In this document: piece after piece, positions 1 to 11,155 of the stretch | Position numbering within the stretch: position 1 is the stretch's first letter | How the letters are laid out: every line of letters starts with the position of its first letter | Assembly (NCBI RefSeq): GCF_001625215.2 | Contig: NC_030383.2 | Span: 7,514,779-7,578,778 of the forward strand | DNA length: 64,000 bases | Direction of reading: 5' to 3' | Origin: Daucus carota subsp. sativus | Lineage: Eukaryota; Streptophyta; Magnoliopsida; Apiales; Apiaceae | Position numbers and translations under genes: made by a program | The notes under the pieces: generated by a model | What the model saw: only the letters and a program-made list of their open reading frames with translations | Database searches by the model: none | What the model was told of the DNA's origin: nothing

Positions 1-991
1 AGTTGATATTATAATCCTATTCATAAGCCTCATCATTCTTGCCACCTTATATACGAGTCCTATAGTTTTGCGCTATCAACACAAATCAATCTGAGCCAAA
101 ATTTACTTGTGTCAACCCATGAACCCAACTCCTCGACTAGAGCACTGTCTCCCAGTCAACTTGTTGGGATCCTGTGATTCACGAATAGTAATCAGGACTG
201 GCGTAATTCTGGCCTCTTTCTTGTGTGAGTTATACAAAAGAGAAATGTCATCTTCAGTATATAACACAAACTCACCACCGTTGAAGAAGCCAAGCCATCA
301 ACACGTACGGGCACTTGAACAACACGGATTATCCACATCAAAACTGAGCCTTAGAGTCCACGATGCCTTGAGGACTTTACCACACCACATAGGCATGCCT
401 CATCATCCAGCATCCACAAACTAGGAAAGTATGATTCCGCTCATTCAAGTCACTGAAACAAGCATCAAAACACCTAGCACAATGCCTTAATCTACCACCA
501 CGTGTTATACACTTTATCTGTTGAGGACTGTACAAGATTGGCAGAGAACTAAAACAAACACATATAGAATAATCATCTCCTGCTTTAACGATGAGAGTTT
601 GATTAGCTCCTGGAGTTGTAATGGTGTGATTATATAACAAAAGGAAATATAAGATAATAGGGGAGAAAAAAACTTTTTATAATAAAAATTGTCAATACCA
701 GATTATAAATAATCTTAAGAGCAATGTGCATGCTATATAAGAACTGAAATTGGTCCTGGTCAAGTCAATAGGAATCCTTCTACTAACCAGTATCAAAACC
801 AAATTAGTTACCATACTAGTATTAGGGAAGAAATAAAAAATTATGTTAATCTTGGCTATCTTCGTTACAAGTATGCCACCTCCCCAATGGACCAAGTCTA
901 AAAGAAATTACTTTTTTTAATTTCCTAAGTTATGTAATTGCTTCATTTTTACGGACAAACATGCGCAAATGCCTCGCCATTGTGATGAAGA
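1..991. other. 3' flank of the SKU5-type gene; no gene supported
   Basis: This AT-rich stretch holds only short open frames. A frame on the minus strand at 377-640 contains several cysteines, but it opens with TTG rather than ATG and has no visible partner exons. The first few hundred bases before the SKU5-type stop codon probably hold its 3'UTR. I see no repeat with clear ends. Confidence 0.5.
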
Positions 992-3900
992 TCATAACCA
1001 CGTGAATATGAAAGCAGATAGTGTCACCAGAAGCAGCTGATAGTTCGAATTTGACCTTTCATTGATGATTGATGCTGAGGACTTCTGTGGCCTGAAATTT
1101 GATAATACAAAACCAGAAAGATTATTTCTAAATTAATAACTTGAATAAGATATAAAGACAGAAAAACCAATGTAACATCGTACTTCTGCAATCGTGAAAG
1201 AGCACCACAGAAGAGAGCATTATTAGGGACAGGGAATTCTGTTTTGTTGCTAGGATCAGCTTCGTGATTAATAACTCTCATATATGTCTCTTGCCCTAAA
1301 TACCATCTGTCCAGGTTCTCAGCTCTAAGGTTCCACACTCCAACATTGTCTAGAGATACTAGAATTGCTGTCCATCCTCCGGGAAGTACCTTTGCGCCAA
1401 AATACAAAATTCACGTTTGTTATAGAAAAATAAAATAGTCCACGTTTGTTAAGTAATTATTGGAAGAAAAGATAAACTTGAGAAAACATACTAGCAAGGA
1501 AACATAGTTTAACACTAGGCACCAGTTTTAAGAGCATAGTATAAAAAAGCAGGTAATACAAGTAATTTATAATGAAACCTGTGTGGTGGAGCGAGCTATA
1601 GCATCCCACTTATTATAGGAGCCCCGGTTATTTTCAGTCCATTCTCCATAAGCCATCCTATATTCACACGTATTTTCAAGATTAATACTTCACAGAAGTT
1701 CCAAATGTAGATATTTGCACAAATAAAAAAAAAACATACCCAACTACAAAAAAGGAATAGCCGTCCATGTGAAAGCTCTGAACTACTGTATCATTGTTCT
1801 GCAATACAATTTCGATAAATCCTTTGTATGTAGCGTTGATGACAGAGCTGTCCGATCGAAGTGGTCTGTTGAGTGGTCGACTGGGGAAGTCGAGCTTGTA
1901 ATCCCCCTTAATATTGTACTTGTCTGCTAGCCTAATGGGTGTATCAGGATTAATGAATGAAATACCATTTAGAGTAGCTCTGAGTTTCCCATCAATCATC
2001 ACCGGGGGAACACTTTTTAAGACAATTGTATCAGTCACTGGTATTTGACCATAGTGGAAAGACCCCTGTGGGTTAGGGCGAGCACCACTCGCTGAGACAT
2101 TTTGCCTGAGCAACAGGATAATTCAACACAATAATAAATGAAAAAGGTACAAACCATTCAAATGATGGAAGACATTCACTTCAGGATCACTGAATTTACA
2201 TTCATATTGTAAGGTGTTAAGACAGTGTGACCATCAATTCTTAGCTTGCAAAAATAGTTAGAATAATCATTCCTATATATCAACTCTTGACAAAACTGCT
2301 CTGACAAATTTAACCCTAATTTCAATGTTTACCATCATAAGTGCTCAATTTCCAACATTCTAAAACACATATATCCAACAGTTAACAAATTGAGTAAATG
2401 ATCTTGATACATGTATACATGATGTACATAAACATTATATGCACAGATATCTACATATGTGCTCATACAATATGTGATATCAAGTTAAGACAGGAAAGTA
2501 TCTACTGTCAGCAATTGTCGCTAACAAGTAGAAAATTTGATGTATACAATGAACTGGAAGTGTCTAATTAAAAAAATTATGACTGATAACAAACCTGATT
2601 GATATTGCTTCGTTCACCACGTACGATTTATCATAAAAATCATTTGGAGGGTCAGGAAGAGAACCGATTGCCTTTCCTTTAGAATTTGAATAATGCAAGA
2701 TTGCAACGCCAGTAACTCTCTGCCAAACTGTTTGATTTACAAACCTAGGACTCGCAACAATGTAGTAATCACTGCTTGCATTCTGATCCATGGTAACCAG
2801 AAAAGAATAAGATTGTCCAACATGGATATCTAAGCTAGTAAAGTTATTTTGTTGTGTATAGTATCCCTCGGTCTCTGCCAATAGCAATTTGTGGTTCTGA
2901 ATACGGAAGTTCAGACATGTTGAGACACCAACATTATGCACATGAATTCGGTAGGTTTTACCTACAGCACAAGACAGCAAAGTCATTTTAAACCATGGAG
3001 TCCTAAAATGAAGTCAACAGACAGAAATATTATCAGATACAAGTTTTTGCTGGCTCATGGATATACTTGAAGGGACAATGACCTTAAACTTAAAATATAA
3101 TGCTTGCAGTGTTACATACAAGATTAATACGGCCTTATCATTACCTGGATCAACACTAATTGTTTCATAATTAATGCCATCAGGTACACTTGCATTATAC
3201 TGATAAGGTCCCTTGCCATTAATCAGGACTCCATCTGGCATCCCGAGGTCCTTCCCCATGTCAAGAGCTGTCCTCAAGGCCTATTTTGGAAGAATAAATT
3301 TTAAGCATATACAAAATGAGAACATAGACAATAAAAACATTTGAATTAACAGCAATTTCTAACCGTGTGGTTTTTAGTATACCAATCACCGATTGAAATG
3401 ACTATATCTCCGTCAGGCATTTTGTATGGCAATGAGATAACTTTCCGATTGGTAATAATAAAAGAACCAAATCCACCCGCCGCTCTTTGAAAGTTAAGCG
3501 ATGGGAAGTAGAAGAAGCTTCCAATCTGATCCTTGACCTGGAAATTATAGGTCCAGTTCCACGTGGGCGGAATGGGACAGTTGGTGCCAAGAACCCCATC
3601 TTGCCAAGAAGTACGACGCATTTGAACCCCAGGCCTAACACCAAACCAGTATACTCAAAACACTCAAAATAAATTCCCAAAACAACGTAAAAATATAAAG
3701 GCAACACAGGTACACAACTTACCATGTCACAAGGGCGTTTTCATCCAGTTTGTTTCTCACATTCACAAAGACATTTTCATTAGTGGTTACATTAATAGTA
3801 GGACCTGGAAAATTCCCATTAACCGCTATGACCTGCACCAATCGTAAAGAATTACCAAGTTAAACCAAAGCATTATACTATTTCACCCAAATCATCTCCT

Positions 3901-4394
3901 TGACAAATCCAGATTATTTGTACAATCTTAACAACTTGGAGCAATACTTCATATCAACAACAATTAGTATATGCAGTACTACATATATCAAAACAGTGGA
4001 ATTACTGACTGAACCGAACCAATACACTATCACTTGGGGGCCAATCCGTTAACAAACGACAATTATTCGATATTCGACATAATCAAAATTGCAAAAACTA
4101 TTTTACAAGCTCAAATAAAAGAAAAACACACACTTGACCACAAAAATCTAAAACCCGCGTTTGTATCTGAACTACATTCAAACAAGAAACAATTATTTCT
4201 ACGTTTTCTGACGCTAAAACTGTTGTTCATAGAGCACGAAAAGTGACCTGTTGGGGGACACCGAGAGGAGAAGCGGTGATATAAGACAGTTCCAAATCAA
4301 AATATTTGGAAGCATCATCTGTAAAACAAAGTCCAAACATGTAACAAACGAGAAAAATAATACACAACAGCCCATTTGATCCTGCGATCGCCAT
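992..4394 (-). CDS. SKU5: SKU5/SKS-type GPI-anchored multicopper-oxidase-like protein
   Basis: Nine exons (4248-4394, 3723-3832, 3364-3634, 3145-3280, 2595-2961, 1740-2105, 1579-1657, 1184-1389, 992-1091) join in frame to 593 codons, the usual length for SKU5/SKS proteins. A hydrophobic signal peptide covers about residues 1-25. The cupredoxin signatures RRTSWQDGVLGTNCPIPP and NPQGSFHYG follow. The final exon gives a polar stretch and then the hydrophobic tail LLLVTLSAFIF, which fits a GPI-attachment signal as in SKU5 and SKS1. The histidine copper ligands of true oxidases are missing: the first site reads TWPGVQ instead of HWHG, and the C-terminal site reads VGVWNLRAENLDRWYLG with no HCH motif. 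The family acts at the plasma membrane and cell wall in directional root growth and wall assembly, probably without oxidase activity. The start is the only ATG in front of the signal peptide. Assignment to SKU5 rather than SKS1 or SKS2 is not settled. Confidence 0.93.
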
Positions 4395-5240
4395 TGATGA
4401 TTAGTTGAGAATTCAGACACACTGAGAAGATTTTGTGGGGTTTGGCTTGTCAGGTGGTAAACTGAACAGCCTATGACTACCTGTTGAATCCTAAGTACTT
4501 GTTGTCTTTTTCTCTACTTTTTAATGGTTAATTACCGTGTATAACCATTCTTTCGAAAAAAAATTAAATAAATTGCCATGAATGTCCGCGTACGGTTTCG
4601 AAATAAATATCTCCAATATCACGACCATCTTAGCTGTCCCCAATTATATTTTTACCAAATTTATATATTTTCCGTATTTACTCCCCAGCTTGTTATGTAA
4701 TGCCAACGTAAAAATACATAAATAATTATTAGAGGAGTGATGATAGTATCCTTTTTAAGAAAATAAAAATAATTTTTAAATACTGTATTGATTGAATATA
4801 GTATAGATTAAAGATTAAAGATAAGATTAAAGTGAGCTATTTTATTGGTAAGTACCAGTGAATATAATGACACAATTATGAAATTAATTATTAATAAATT
4901 GGAAATCATAATAAACAAATATTTTCAATATAGTGAAGATCATGTATAATTCTTAGTGTTTTTTTTCCGATAATCGAAGATTATGTATAACTAGTGTATA
5001 AATCAGAATTAATACTATTGTTTATAACTACAATCAATAGGATGATATTGTTTAAAATGTAATTGATTGTAGTCTACAGTCATCGTATTATTTGTGATAG
5101 TTTTAAATTTGTTTAAAATATAATTGATTGTAGTCTACAATTACAATGTAGTTGATTGTAGTTTAAAATAATATTAATTGTAATTTGTTTAAAATGTAAT
5201 TGATTGATTGTAATTGATTTGTTTAAAATTGATCTGTATT
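4395..5240. other. Intergenic AT-rich DNA
   Basis: The first few hundred bases should hold the promoter and 5'UTR of the minus-strand SKU5-type gene, but no clear TATA box was fixed. From about 5020 to 5230 the motif TTTAAAATGTAATTGATTG and variants recur several times, forming a degenerate direct repeat. No gene was seen. Confidence 0.4.
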
Positions 5241-5930
5241 GTTACTCACTACAAGATCGGCCCAGGAGAGGAAGCATAATAATTGACTGTTAGTTGCATT
5301 TGTAGTTTGAGCAATCAATAATATTCTTATGCATTGTTTTAAATACTCCGTCCGTCTCAAATTAGATGAGCTCGTTCATTTCGGGTACGCACTTTAAAGT
5401 CTATTGACCGCATAGTTATATTACTTTTTTTTTTAAAATTTTATTTTTGCAAATAAAAAATTAAATATGAAATTTTCATTTAGAAAAAAAAATTAAATTT
5501 CAGAACTCGTTGACCGCATAGCTACATTTCTTTTTTTTAAAATTTTATTTTTGCAAATAAAAATTTAAATATGAAATTAAATGAAAAAATAAAAAATTAA
5601 ATTTCAGAACTCAACGGTCAATGCATTTTAAGTTACATGCCCAACATCTAATTTGGGATGGAGGGAGTAGTTGTTTGTTGTGATGTAATCCTGGTTTAAA
5701 TGAATGTTCTTTTATTTGATATTTCATTGTGCTTCCATTGATCACCATTCTTGACAGTGCAAGGCAGCTTCTTGATGAAGTTCTCCATTATAAATGGAGA
5801 TCTGCTAGAGTTCTTGAGCACATGTACGAGGTATATGTTTGATATTTATTTTGATTTTAGTGATTCAAGTGATCCCTCGTTAATTTTGATGACTAATTTG
5901 ATACTAACCCTTAACTTCGGTGAGCATTTT
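5241..5930 (+). pseudogene. Truncated duplicate of the 3' end of the DUF4220 gene
   Basis: The sequence from about 5241 (CACTACAAGATCGGCCCAGG) and then from 5670 to about 5750 matches, with scattered differences, the stop-codon region and 3' flank of the DUF4220/DUF594 gene at 15776-15988. Only the last codons and the 3'UTR are represented, so this is a dead fragment with no coding body. A Stowaway MITE interrupts it at 5346-5667. After about 5750 similarity to the downstream copy ends and a different segment follows. In one frame that segment reads ARQLLDEVLHYKWRSARVLE and continues to a possible GT donor near 5830. It looks like a captured exon, but I do not recognise it. Confidence 0.7.
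5346..5667. mobile_element. Stowaway-type MITE (Tc1/mariner)
   Basis: The terminal inverted repeats are CTCCGTCCGTCTCAAATTAG at the left and, on the opposite strand, CTCCCTCCATCCCAAATTAG at the right. They are flanked by TA (5344-5345 and 5668-5669). The paralogous site near 15896 reads TTTAAATAGTTG without the element, which serves as an empty-site control and confirms TA duplication. The interior carries a tandem duplication of about 120 bp that begins with TTGACCGCATAG. No transposase is encoded. Confidence 0.9.
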
Positions 5931-6069
5931 AAGATTTAACCCAATATAAATATAACTTAATTTAAATTAAAATAACAAAATATTGGTCCTGTTTGGGGAT
6001 TAGCTGTTAGCGGATTGAAATAGATGTTTTGACTAGCGGATTGAAATAGATGTTTTGACTAACGGATTG

Positions 6070-6337
6070 TGATGTAGCTGTAAGGGTAAAATAGGAAATT
6101 TAGTCTTTTGGGCGCCAAAAGTAGTTACAAGCTGTTAGAGAAGTGGTGGCCTATAGAGCTATAGGTCTGTAAACCAGTATAAAGCTGGTGAAAGGAGTTG
6201 TAAAAACATTATGCAGAATATTATTCACTCTTGTTCTCAATTCTCTTCCTCTCTCTCTAACTGTATTTCTCCATCTCTCTCTCTAGTCCATATCTCTCTG
6301 TTAGTGTTAATTACTAGTTGATAAGCATACTGCATCA
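6070..6337 (+). repeat. 5' LTR of the gypsy element
   Basis: This 268-bp direct repeat of 10888-11155 starts TGATGTAGCTG and ends ACTGCATCA. It contains TATAAAG in the context CAGTATAAAGCTGG (around 6178), a plausible TATA box, and a pyrimidine-rich (CT)n stretch downstream that fits the R/U5 leader. Confidence 0.95.
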
Positions 6338-6338
6338 A

Positions 6339-6351
6339 TGGTATCAGAGCG
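6339..6351 (+). other. Primer-binding site for tRNA-iMet
   Basis: TGGTATCAGAGC lies one base after the 5' LTR. It matches the usual plant retrotransposon primer site complementary to the 3' end of initiator methionine tRNA. Confidence 0.9.
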
Positions 6352-6408
6352 GTCGAACCTCCATTAATCAAACTGGCGCCTCAAACGCGAAGCTCGTCGA
6401 CTGGGGGA

Positions 6409-9400
6409 ATGGACGAACAGATTAAGGATCAATTTCGTTCGATTAACGATCACTTTGTGGCAATTGATGATCATCGCATTTCTGCGAATGAGTCTCGGTT
6501 TGATGGAAAATTGGAAGAAATCTTGCACATGATGAGGAATCTGAAAGATATTGGAGCTACTCCGAACATGAATAGGAGCGAATCCTCTTCTCCAAATCAG
6601 GGAGGTAATATCAAAACCCTAGGTTTTACTCCTAAAGTTGAATTTCCGAGATTTGATGGAAATGGAGCTAAAAGTTGGGTTAAAAAGTGTGCTAAATACT
6701 TTTCGCTGTGTAAGATTCCAGAAGAACAAAGAGTAGATTTAGCAAGCTTGTATATGTTTGATAAGGCTGAGGTATGGGTTTCTAATTACCTGTCTGTTCG
6801 TAAACAAGTTGATTGGGGAGAATTTGTGATTGATTTGAGTGCAAGGTTTAGAGATGAGGCTAGTCATGATATAGTTGAGCAATTTAACAAACTGCAACAA
6901 TACTCTTCTCTAGAAGTTTATATTGATGATTTTGAGAATTTACGCTCTTTACTACTCCAGAGTAATCATACTCTTCCTGAACCTTATGTACTGGAGAGTT
7001 TTATTGGAGGCTTAAAACCTGCTGTTAAGCCTATTGTGAGAGCCTTTAAGCCAGTTTCAGTAACTGAAGCAATTCTGTATGCACGGTTACAGGAGGAAGC
7101 TTTGAATAACACTCAGAAAACAAACAAGTATACTGTGTCTCCATCTGTTTCTAAATCAAATTTTTCCACAGTTACCAAACAACCTATTTTACCTACACCT
7201 CAGACTAAGCCAGTTTCACAGGGATTTACTAAAGAAAACCAAAAACCTTTTAGGTTCATTCCTGCTGAGGTTAGGGCTGAGAAAATGGCAAAGGGACTGT
7301 GCTATTATTGTGATAAGCAGTATGAGAAAGGACATAAATGCCAGTTCAAAGAGGCACAACTGTTTACTGTGGAAATTCCTTGTGATGAAACTTCTGTCAA
7401 TCAGGAAGAGAAATTAGAAGAAACAATACCTGAGGAATGTAATAGTGAGCCCTGTATTTCTGTTAATGCATTGATGGGAAATCATACATTTAACACCATG
7501 AGAGTGCAAGGGTGGGTGCAGGGTAAACCTATTCACATTTTAATAGATGCTGGCAGCACTCACAATTTTTTAGACATTGAAACTGCACACCAGTTGGGAT
7601 GTAAGAAGGAAAAGATTGAATTGCAGGCTGTAACAGTGGCAGATGGGAATCACATTCCTTGCCACCAGATGGTTAAAGATTTTTGCTGGAAGTTAGGAGG
7701 AAATTCATTTACTGCAGAAGCTTTGTTAATTGAATTGGGAAGTTGTGACATGGTCTTAGGAGTACAGTGGCTCAGTACTCTAGGAAGTATAAATTGGGAT
7801 TTTAAGAGACTGGTTATGGAGTTTGTAAGTGATGGCAAGATGGTGAAATTGAAAGGTGTAGCTTCTCAAAAGCTGAAGGTACTTAAGGACCAACCTTCAC
7901 TTAAACTACTGCAGAATAGTGCTCAATTATGCTTACTACAACTACAATTGAGGCAAGTTGACACCAGAGGTGAATTGTCTCAATTGGAAGGATCTCAGGA
8001 AACACACATAACTGGTACTCCAGGAACTCACAGTAAGTTGCAGGAGCTCAAGGAACAGTACAAAGACATATTTAAAGAACCTGAGCAGTTACCACCAGAA
8101 AGAGGTTTGTTTGATCACAGAATACCCTTGGAGGAAGGATCCAATCCTGTGAGCATCAGACCTTACAGGTATCCCTTAAAACAGATAGACATTATAGAAA
8201 ACATAATTGAAGAGATGCTGCAGAAGGGTATCATTCAGCAGAGTGCATCTCCATTTGCTTCTCCTGTTGTATTAGTAGGGAAAAAAGATGGCACCTGGAG
8301 GTTGTGTGTGGATTACAGAGAGTTGAACAAGAAAACAGTAAAAGATAGGTTTCCTATACCTGTAGTAGATGAATTAATTGATGAACTTTCAGGTTCTCAG
8401 GTGTTTAGTAAGATAGATCTTAGAGCTGGATATCATCAGCTGAGAATGCATACTGAAGATGTGTTTAAAACAGCATTCAAAACTCATAGTGGGCATTATG
8501 AGTTTCTGGTTATGCCCTTTGGACTCACAAATGCTCCAGCATCTTTTCAAGGGTGGATGAATGCTATTTTTAAATGTTTGTTGAGGAAGAGTGTGCTGGT
8601 ATTTTTTGATGATATTCTCATCTATAGTAAATCTTTAGATGATCATTGGTGTCATTTGAAGGAGGTCTTTGATCTTATGAGATCTCACTCTTTGTTTGCC
8701 AAGGAAAGCAAGTGCTGCTTTGTTATGGATAAAGTAGAATATCTGGGACATTTTATTTCTGGCAAAGGGGTGGAGACTGATGCCAGGAAAATTAGCACAA
8801 TTGTGAATTGGCCAGTACCTACATCAGTCAAAGATTTGAGGAGTTTTCTGGGTATCACTGGGTATTACAGAAAATTTATAAAAAATTATGCAATTATCAG
8901 TAAGGCATTAACAGATCAGCTTAAGAAGGGCTGTTTTGCTTGGAATGAACAGGCCCAGAATGCTTTCCAGACTTTGAAAACTGCCTTGAGTACTGCACCT
9001 GTGCTTGCTTTGCCTAATTTCAACAAAGAATTTGTGGTGGAAACTGATGCATCAAAAACAGGCATTGGTGCTGTACTGATGCAAGATCAACACCCTTTGG
9101 CTTTTATAAGCAAATCTTTGGGACCTAAGTGGCAGAAACTCTCTGTGTATGAAAAGGAATTATTAGCTGTGGTTCATGCAGTACAAAAGTGGGAACAATA
9201 TCTAATGGGGAGTCATTTTATCATCAAAACTGATCAGAAGAGCTTAAAATGGCTGTTACAACAAAGAATTTCAACTCCATTTCAAGTCTTTTGGCTATCC
9301 AAATTAATGGGGTTTGATTATGAAATTCAATATAAAGGGGGGAGTGAGAATGTGGCAGCTGATGCTTTGTCTAGAGTGCAAGGGTCAGAAATACTATTGA

Positions 9401-10851
9401 TGGCTATTTCAGTGGTAGATTCTGATTTAATGGAATTGTTAATACAAAGTTATGATCAGGATCCACACCTGTTGGAAATTAAGGGCAAATTGGAACAAGG
9501 ACTACTTGTGGATACATTTTCTTTGCAAAATGGTCTTCTGAAAAAATCTGGCAAGATTGTGGTAGGTTCAGATGCAGCTTTAAGAGACAAACTGATTTGG
9601 TGGCAACATGCCTCTCCTGAAGGAGGACATTCTGGTAGGGATCACACTATAAAGAGAGTCAAAACACTCTTCTATTGGCCAGGAATGTCTAAGGAAATCA
9701 GACAGAAAGTGAGACTCTGTCAGGTATGTCAAGCAGCTAAATATGATGCTAGTCCATACCCTGGTTACTTGCAACCACTGCCAATTCCTCAAGAGGTTTG
9801 GGTGGATATTTCAATGGACTTCATCACAGGATTACCAAAGTCTCAAGGGAAGGAAGTGATATTTGTAGTGGTGGATAGGCTGAGTAAAAGTGCTCATTTC
9901 ATGGCATTGAGTCATCCATTCACTGCTATCCAGGTGGCACAGTGCTATCTTGACCATGTTTTTAAACTACATGGTTGGCCCAGAACCATTGTAAGTGACA
10001 GAGACTCAGTATTTCTGAGTCAATTCTGGAAAGCACTATTTGCTCTTCATGGAACTAACTTGTTACTGTCATCAGCATACCATCCACAGACAGATGGTCA
10101 AACAGAAGTGGTCAATAGGTGCCTAGAATCTTACCTCAGATGTATGTGTGGGGATTGTCCTAAAGAGTGGTCACTGTGGTTACCTTTGGCTGAATGGTGG
10201 TTTAACACACATTTCCACAATTTCATTGGTAAAACTCCTTATGAGGTAGTTTATAATCAACCACCACCATTACATTTACCTTATCTGCCTGGAGAGTGTA
10301 TGATAGCAGCTGTGGATAGAAGCTTACAAAGGAGGGAGGAGATGATAGCAACTCTTAAGCTTCAGCTCACTAAAGCTCAGAACAGAATGAAACAGCAGGC
10401 AGATAAGAGAAGATCTGAAAGGCAGTTTGCTGTTGGAGATTGGGCTTGGTTAAAGTTGCAGCCATATAAGCAGAGTTCTGTGCAAAAGAGGGAGAATCAA
10501 AAGCTGGCTTTCAAATATTATGGGCCTTTTCAAGTGTTGGATGTTATTGGTAAAGTTGCTTATAAAATACAGTTGCCTGCTAAGGCCAAAATCCACAATG
10601 TCTTTCATGTTTCTCAGTTGGAAGCTTATGAGGGTCCAGTACCAAGTACTGCAAATGTACCTGTGTGGTTTAATGAGGAGAACCAACCTATACGACCAAA
10701 AGCTGTGATTGATAAGAGAATGGTCAAGGTTAGAAATGCAGCCCAGGTTCAGTATCTAGTACAGTGGGAAGGGCTTAATGATCATGAGGCAACATGGGAG
10801 GTTGCAGAATCATTTGTGCAGAAGTACCCGGATTTCAAAGTGTTTACATAA
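6409..10851 (+). CDS. Gag-Pol polyprotein of the gypsy chromovirus (1480 aa)
   Basis: One intact frame starts at the ATG 71 bases after the 5' LTR. The order of domains is: Gag (about 1-300) with a zinc-knuckle-like motif CYYCDKQYEKGHKC; aspartic protease with LIDAGSTHNF near residue 380; reverse transcriptase with YRELNKKTVKDRFPIP near 637 and the catalytic FFDDILIY near 733; RNase H with VETDASKTGIGAVL near 878; integrase with an HHCC zinc finger (about 1065-1115) and a DDE core (DISMDF near 1133, VSDRDSVF near 1195, DGQTEVV near 1230); a GPF/Y-type module (YYGPFQVLDVIG near 1370); and a C-terminal chromodomain (about 1428-1478) with VQYLVQWEG and ATWE. The order protease-RT-RNaseH-integrase defines Ty3/gypsy. 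No frameshift or stop was seen, so the element may be autonomous. The protease has Asp-Ala-Gly where Asp-Ser/Thr-Gly is usual for the fold. Gag and Pol share one frame. Confidence 0.96.
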   Translation: MDEQIKDQFRSINDHFVAIDDHRISANESRFDGKLEEILHMMRNLKDIGATPNMNRSESSSPNQGGNIKTLGFTPKVEFPRFDGNGAKSWVKKCAKYFSLCKIPEEQRVDLASLYMFDKAEVWVSNYLSVRKQVDWGEFVIDLSARFRDEASHDIVEQFNKLQQYSSLEVYIDDFENLRSLLLQSNHTLPEPYVLESFIGGLKPAVKPIVRAFKPVSVTEAILYARLQEEALNNTQKTNKYTVSPSVSKSNFSTVTKQPILPTPQTKPVSQGFTKENQKPFRFIPAEVRAEKMAKGLCYYCDKQYEKGHKCQFKEAQLFTVEIPCDETSVNQEEKLEETIPEECNSEPCISVNALMGNHTFNTMRVQGWVQGKPIHILIDAGSTHNFLDIETAHQLGCKKEKIELQAVTVADGNHIPCHQMVKDFCWKLGGNSFTAEALLIELGSCDMVLGVQWLSTLGSINWDFKRLVMEFVSDGKMVKLKGVASQKLKVLKDQPSLKLLQNSAQLCLLQLQLRQVDTRGELSQLEGSQETHITGTPGTHSKLQELKEQYKDIFKEPEQLPPERGLFDHRIPLEEGSNPVSIRPYRYPLKQIDIIENIIEEMLQKGIIQQSASPFASPVVLVGKKDGTWRLCVDYRELNKKTVKDRFPIPVVDELIDELSGSQVFSKIDLRAGYHQLRMHTEDVFKTAFKTHSGHYEFLVMPFGLTNAPASFQGWMNAIFKCLLRKSVLVFFDDILIYSKSLDDHWCHLKEVFDLMRSHSLFAKESKCCFVMDKVEYLGHFISGKGVETDARKISTIVNWPVPTSVKDLRSFLGITGYYRKFIKNYAIISKALTDQLKKGCFAWNEQAQNAFQTLKTALSTAPVLALPNFNKEFVVETDASKTGIGAVLMQDQHPLAFISKSLGPKWQKLSVYEKELLAVVHAVQKWEQYLMGSHFIIKTDQKSLKWLLQQRISTPFQVFWLSKLMGFDYEIQYKGGSENVAADALSRVQGSEILLMAISVVDSDLMELLIQSYDQDPHLLEIKGKLEQGLLVDTFSLQNGLLKKSGKIVVGSDAALRDKLIWWQHASPEGGHSGRDHTIKRVKTLFYWPGMSKEIRQKVRLCQVCQAAKYDASPYPGYLQPLPIPQEVWVDISMDFITGLPKSQGKEVIFVVVDRLSKSAHFMALSHPFTAIQVAQCYLDHVFKLHGWPRTIVSDRDSVFLSQFWKALFALHGTNLLLSSAYHPQTDGQTEVVNRCLESYLRCMCGDCPKEWSLWLPLAEWWFNTHFHNFIGKTPYEVVYNQPPPLHLPYLPGECMIAAVDRSLQRREEMIATLKLQLTKAQNRMKQQADKRRSERQFAVGDWAWLKLQPYKQSSVQKRENQKLAFKYYGPFQVLDVIGKVAYKIQLPAKAKIHNVFHVSQLEAYEGPVPSTANVPVWFNEENQPIRPKAVIDKRMVKVRNAAQVQYLVQWEGLNDHEATWEVAESFVQKYPDFKVFT

Positions 10852-10878
10852 ACTTGAGGGCAAGTTTCTTGTTCAAGC

Positions 10879-10887
10879 AGGAGGGTA
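10879..10887 (+). other. Polypurine tract
   Basis: AGGAGGGTA lies directly upstream of the 3' LTR, where the plus-strand primer for reverse transcription is expected. Confidence 0.75.
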
Positions 10888-11155
10888 TGATGTAGCTGTA
10901 AGGGTAAAATAGGAAATTTAGTCTTTTGGGCGCCAAAAGTAGTTACAAGCTGTTAGAGAAGTGGTGGCCTATAGAGCTATAGGTCTGTAAACCAGTATAA
11001 AGCTGGTGAAAGGAGTTGTAAAAACATTATGCAGAATATTATTCACTCTTGTTCTCAATTCTCTTCCTCTCTCTCTAACTGTATTTCTCCATCTCTCTCT
11101 CTAGTCCATATCTCTCTGTTAGTGTTAATTACTAGTTGATAAGCATACTGCATCA
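10888..11155 (+). repeat. 3' LTR of the gypsy element
   Basis: This is the same 268 bp as the 5' LTR. I found no mismatch when reading the two copies side by side. It ends CATCA, followed by the target duplicate GATTG. Confidence 0.95.

Noticed and set aside
107-424. 105-codon frame on the plus strand
   Set aside because: It starts at TTG and has low-complexity, non-family composition. No support as a gene.
377-640. Cysteine-rich 87-codon frame on the minus strand
   Set aside because: It opens with TTG rather than ATG, has no identifiable family and no splice partners. The cysteine content may be chance.
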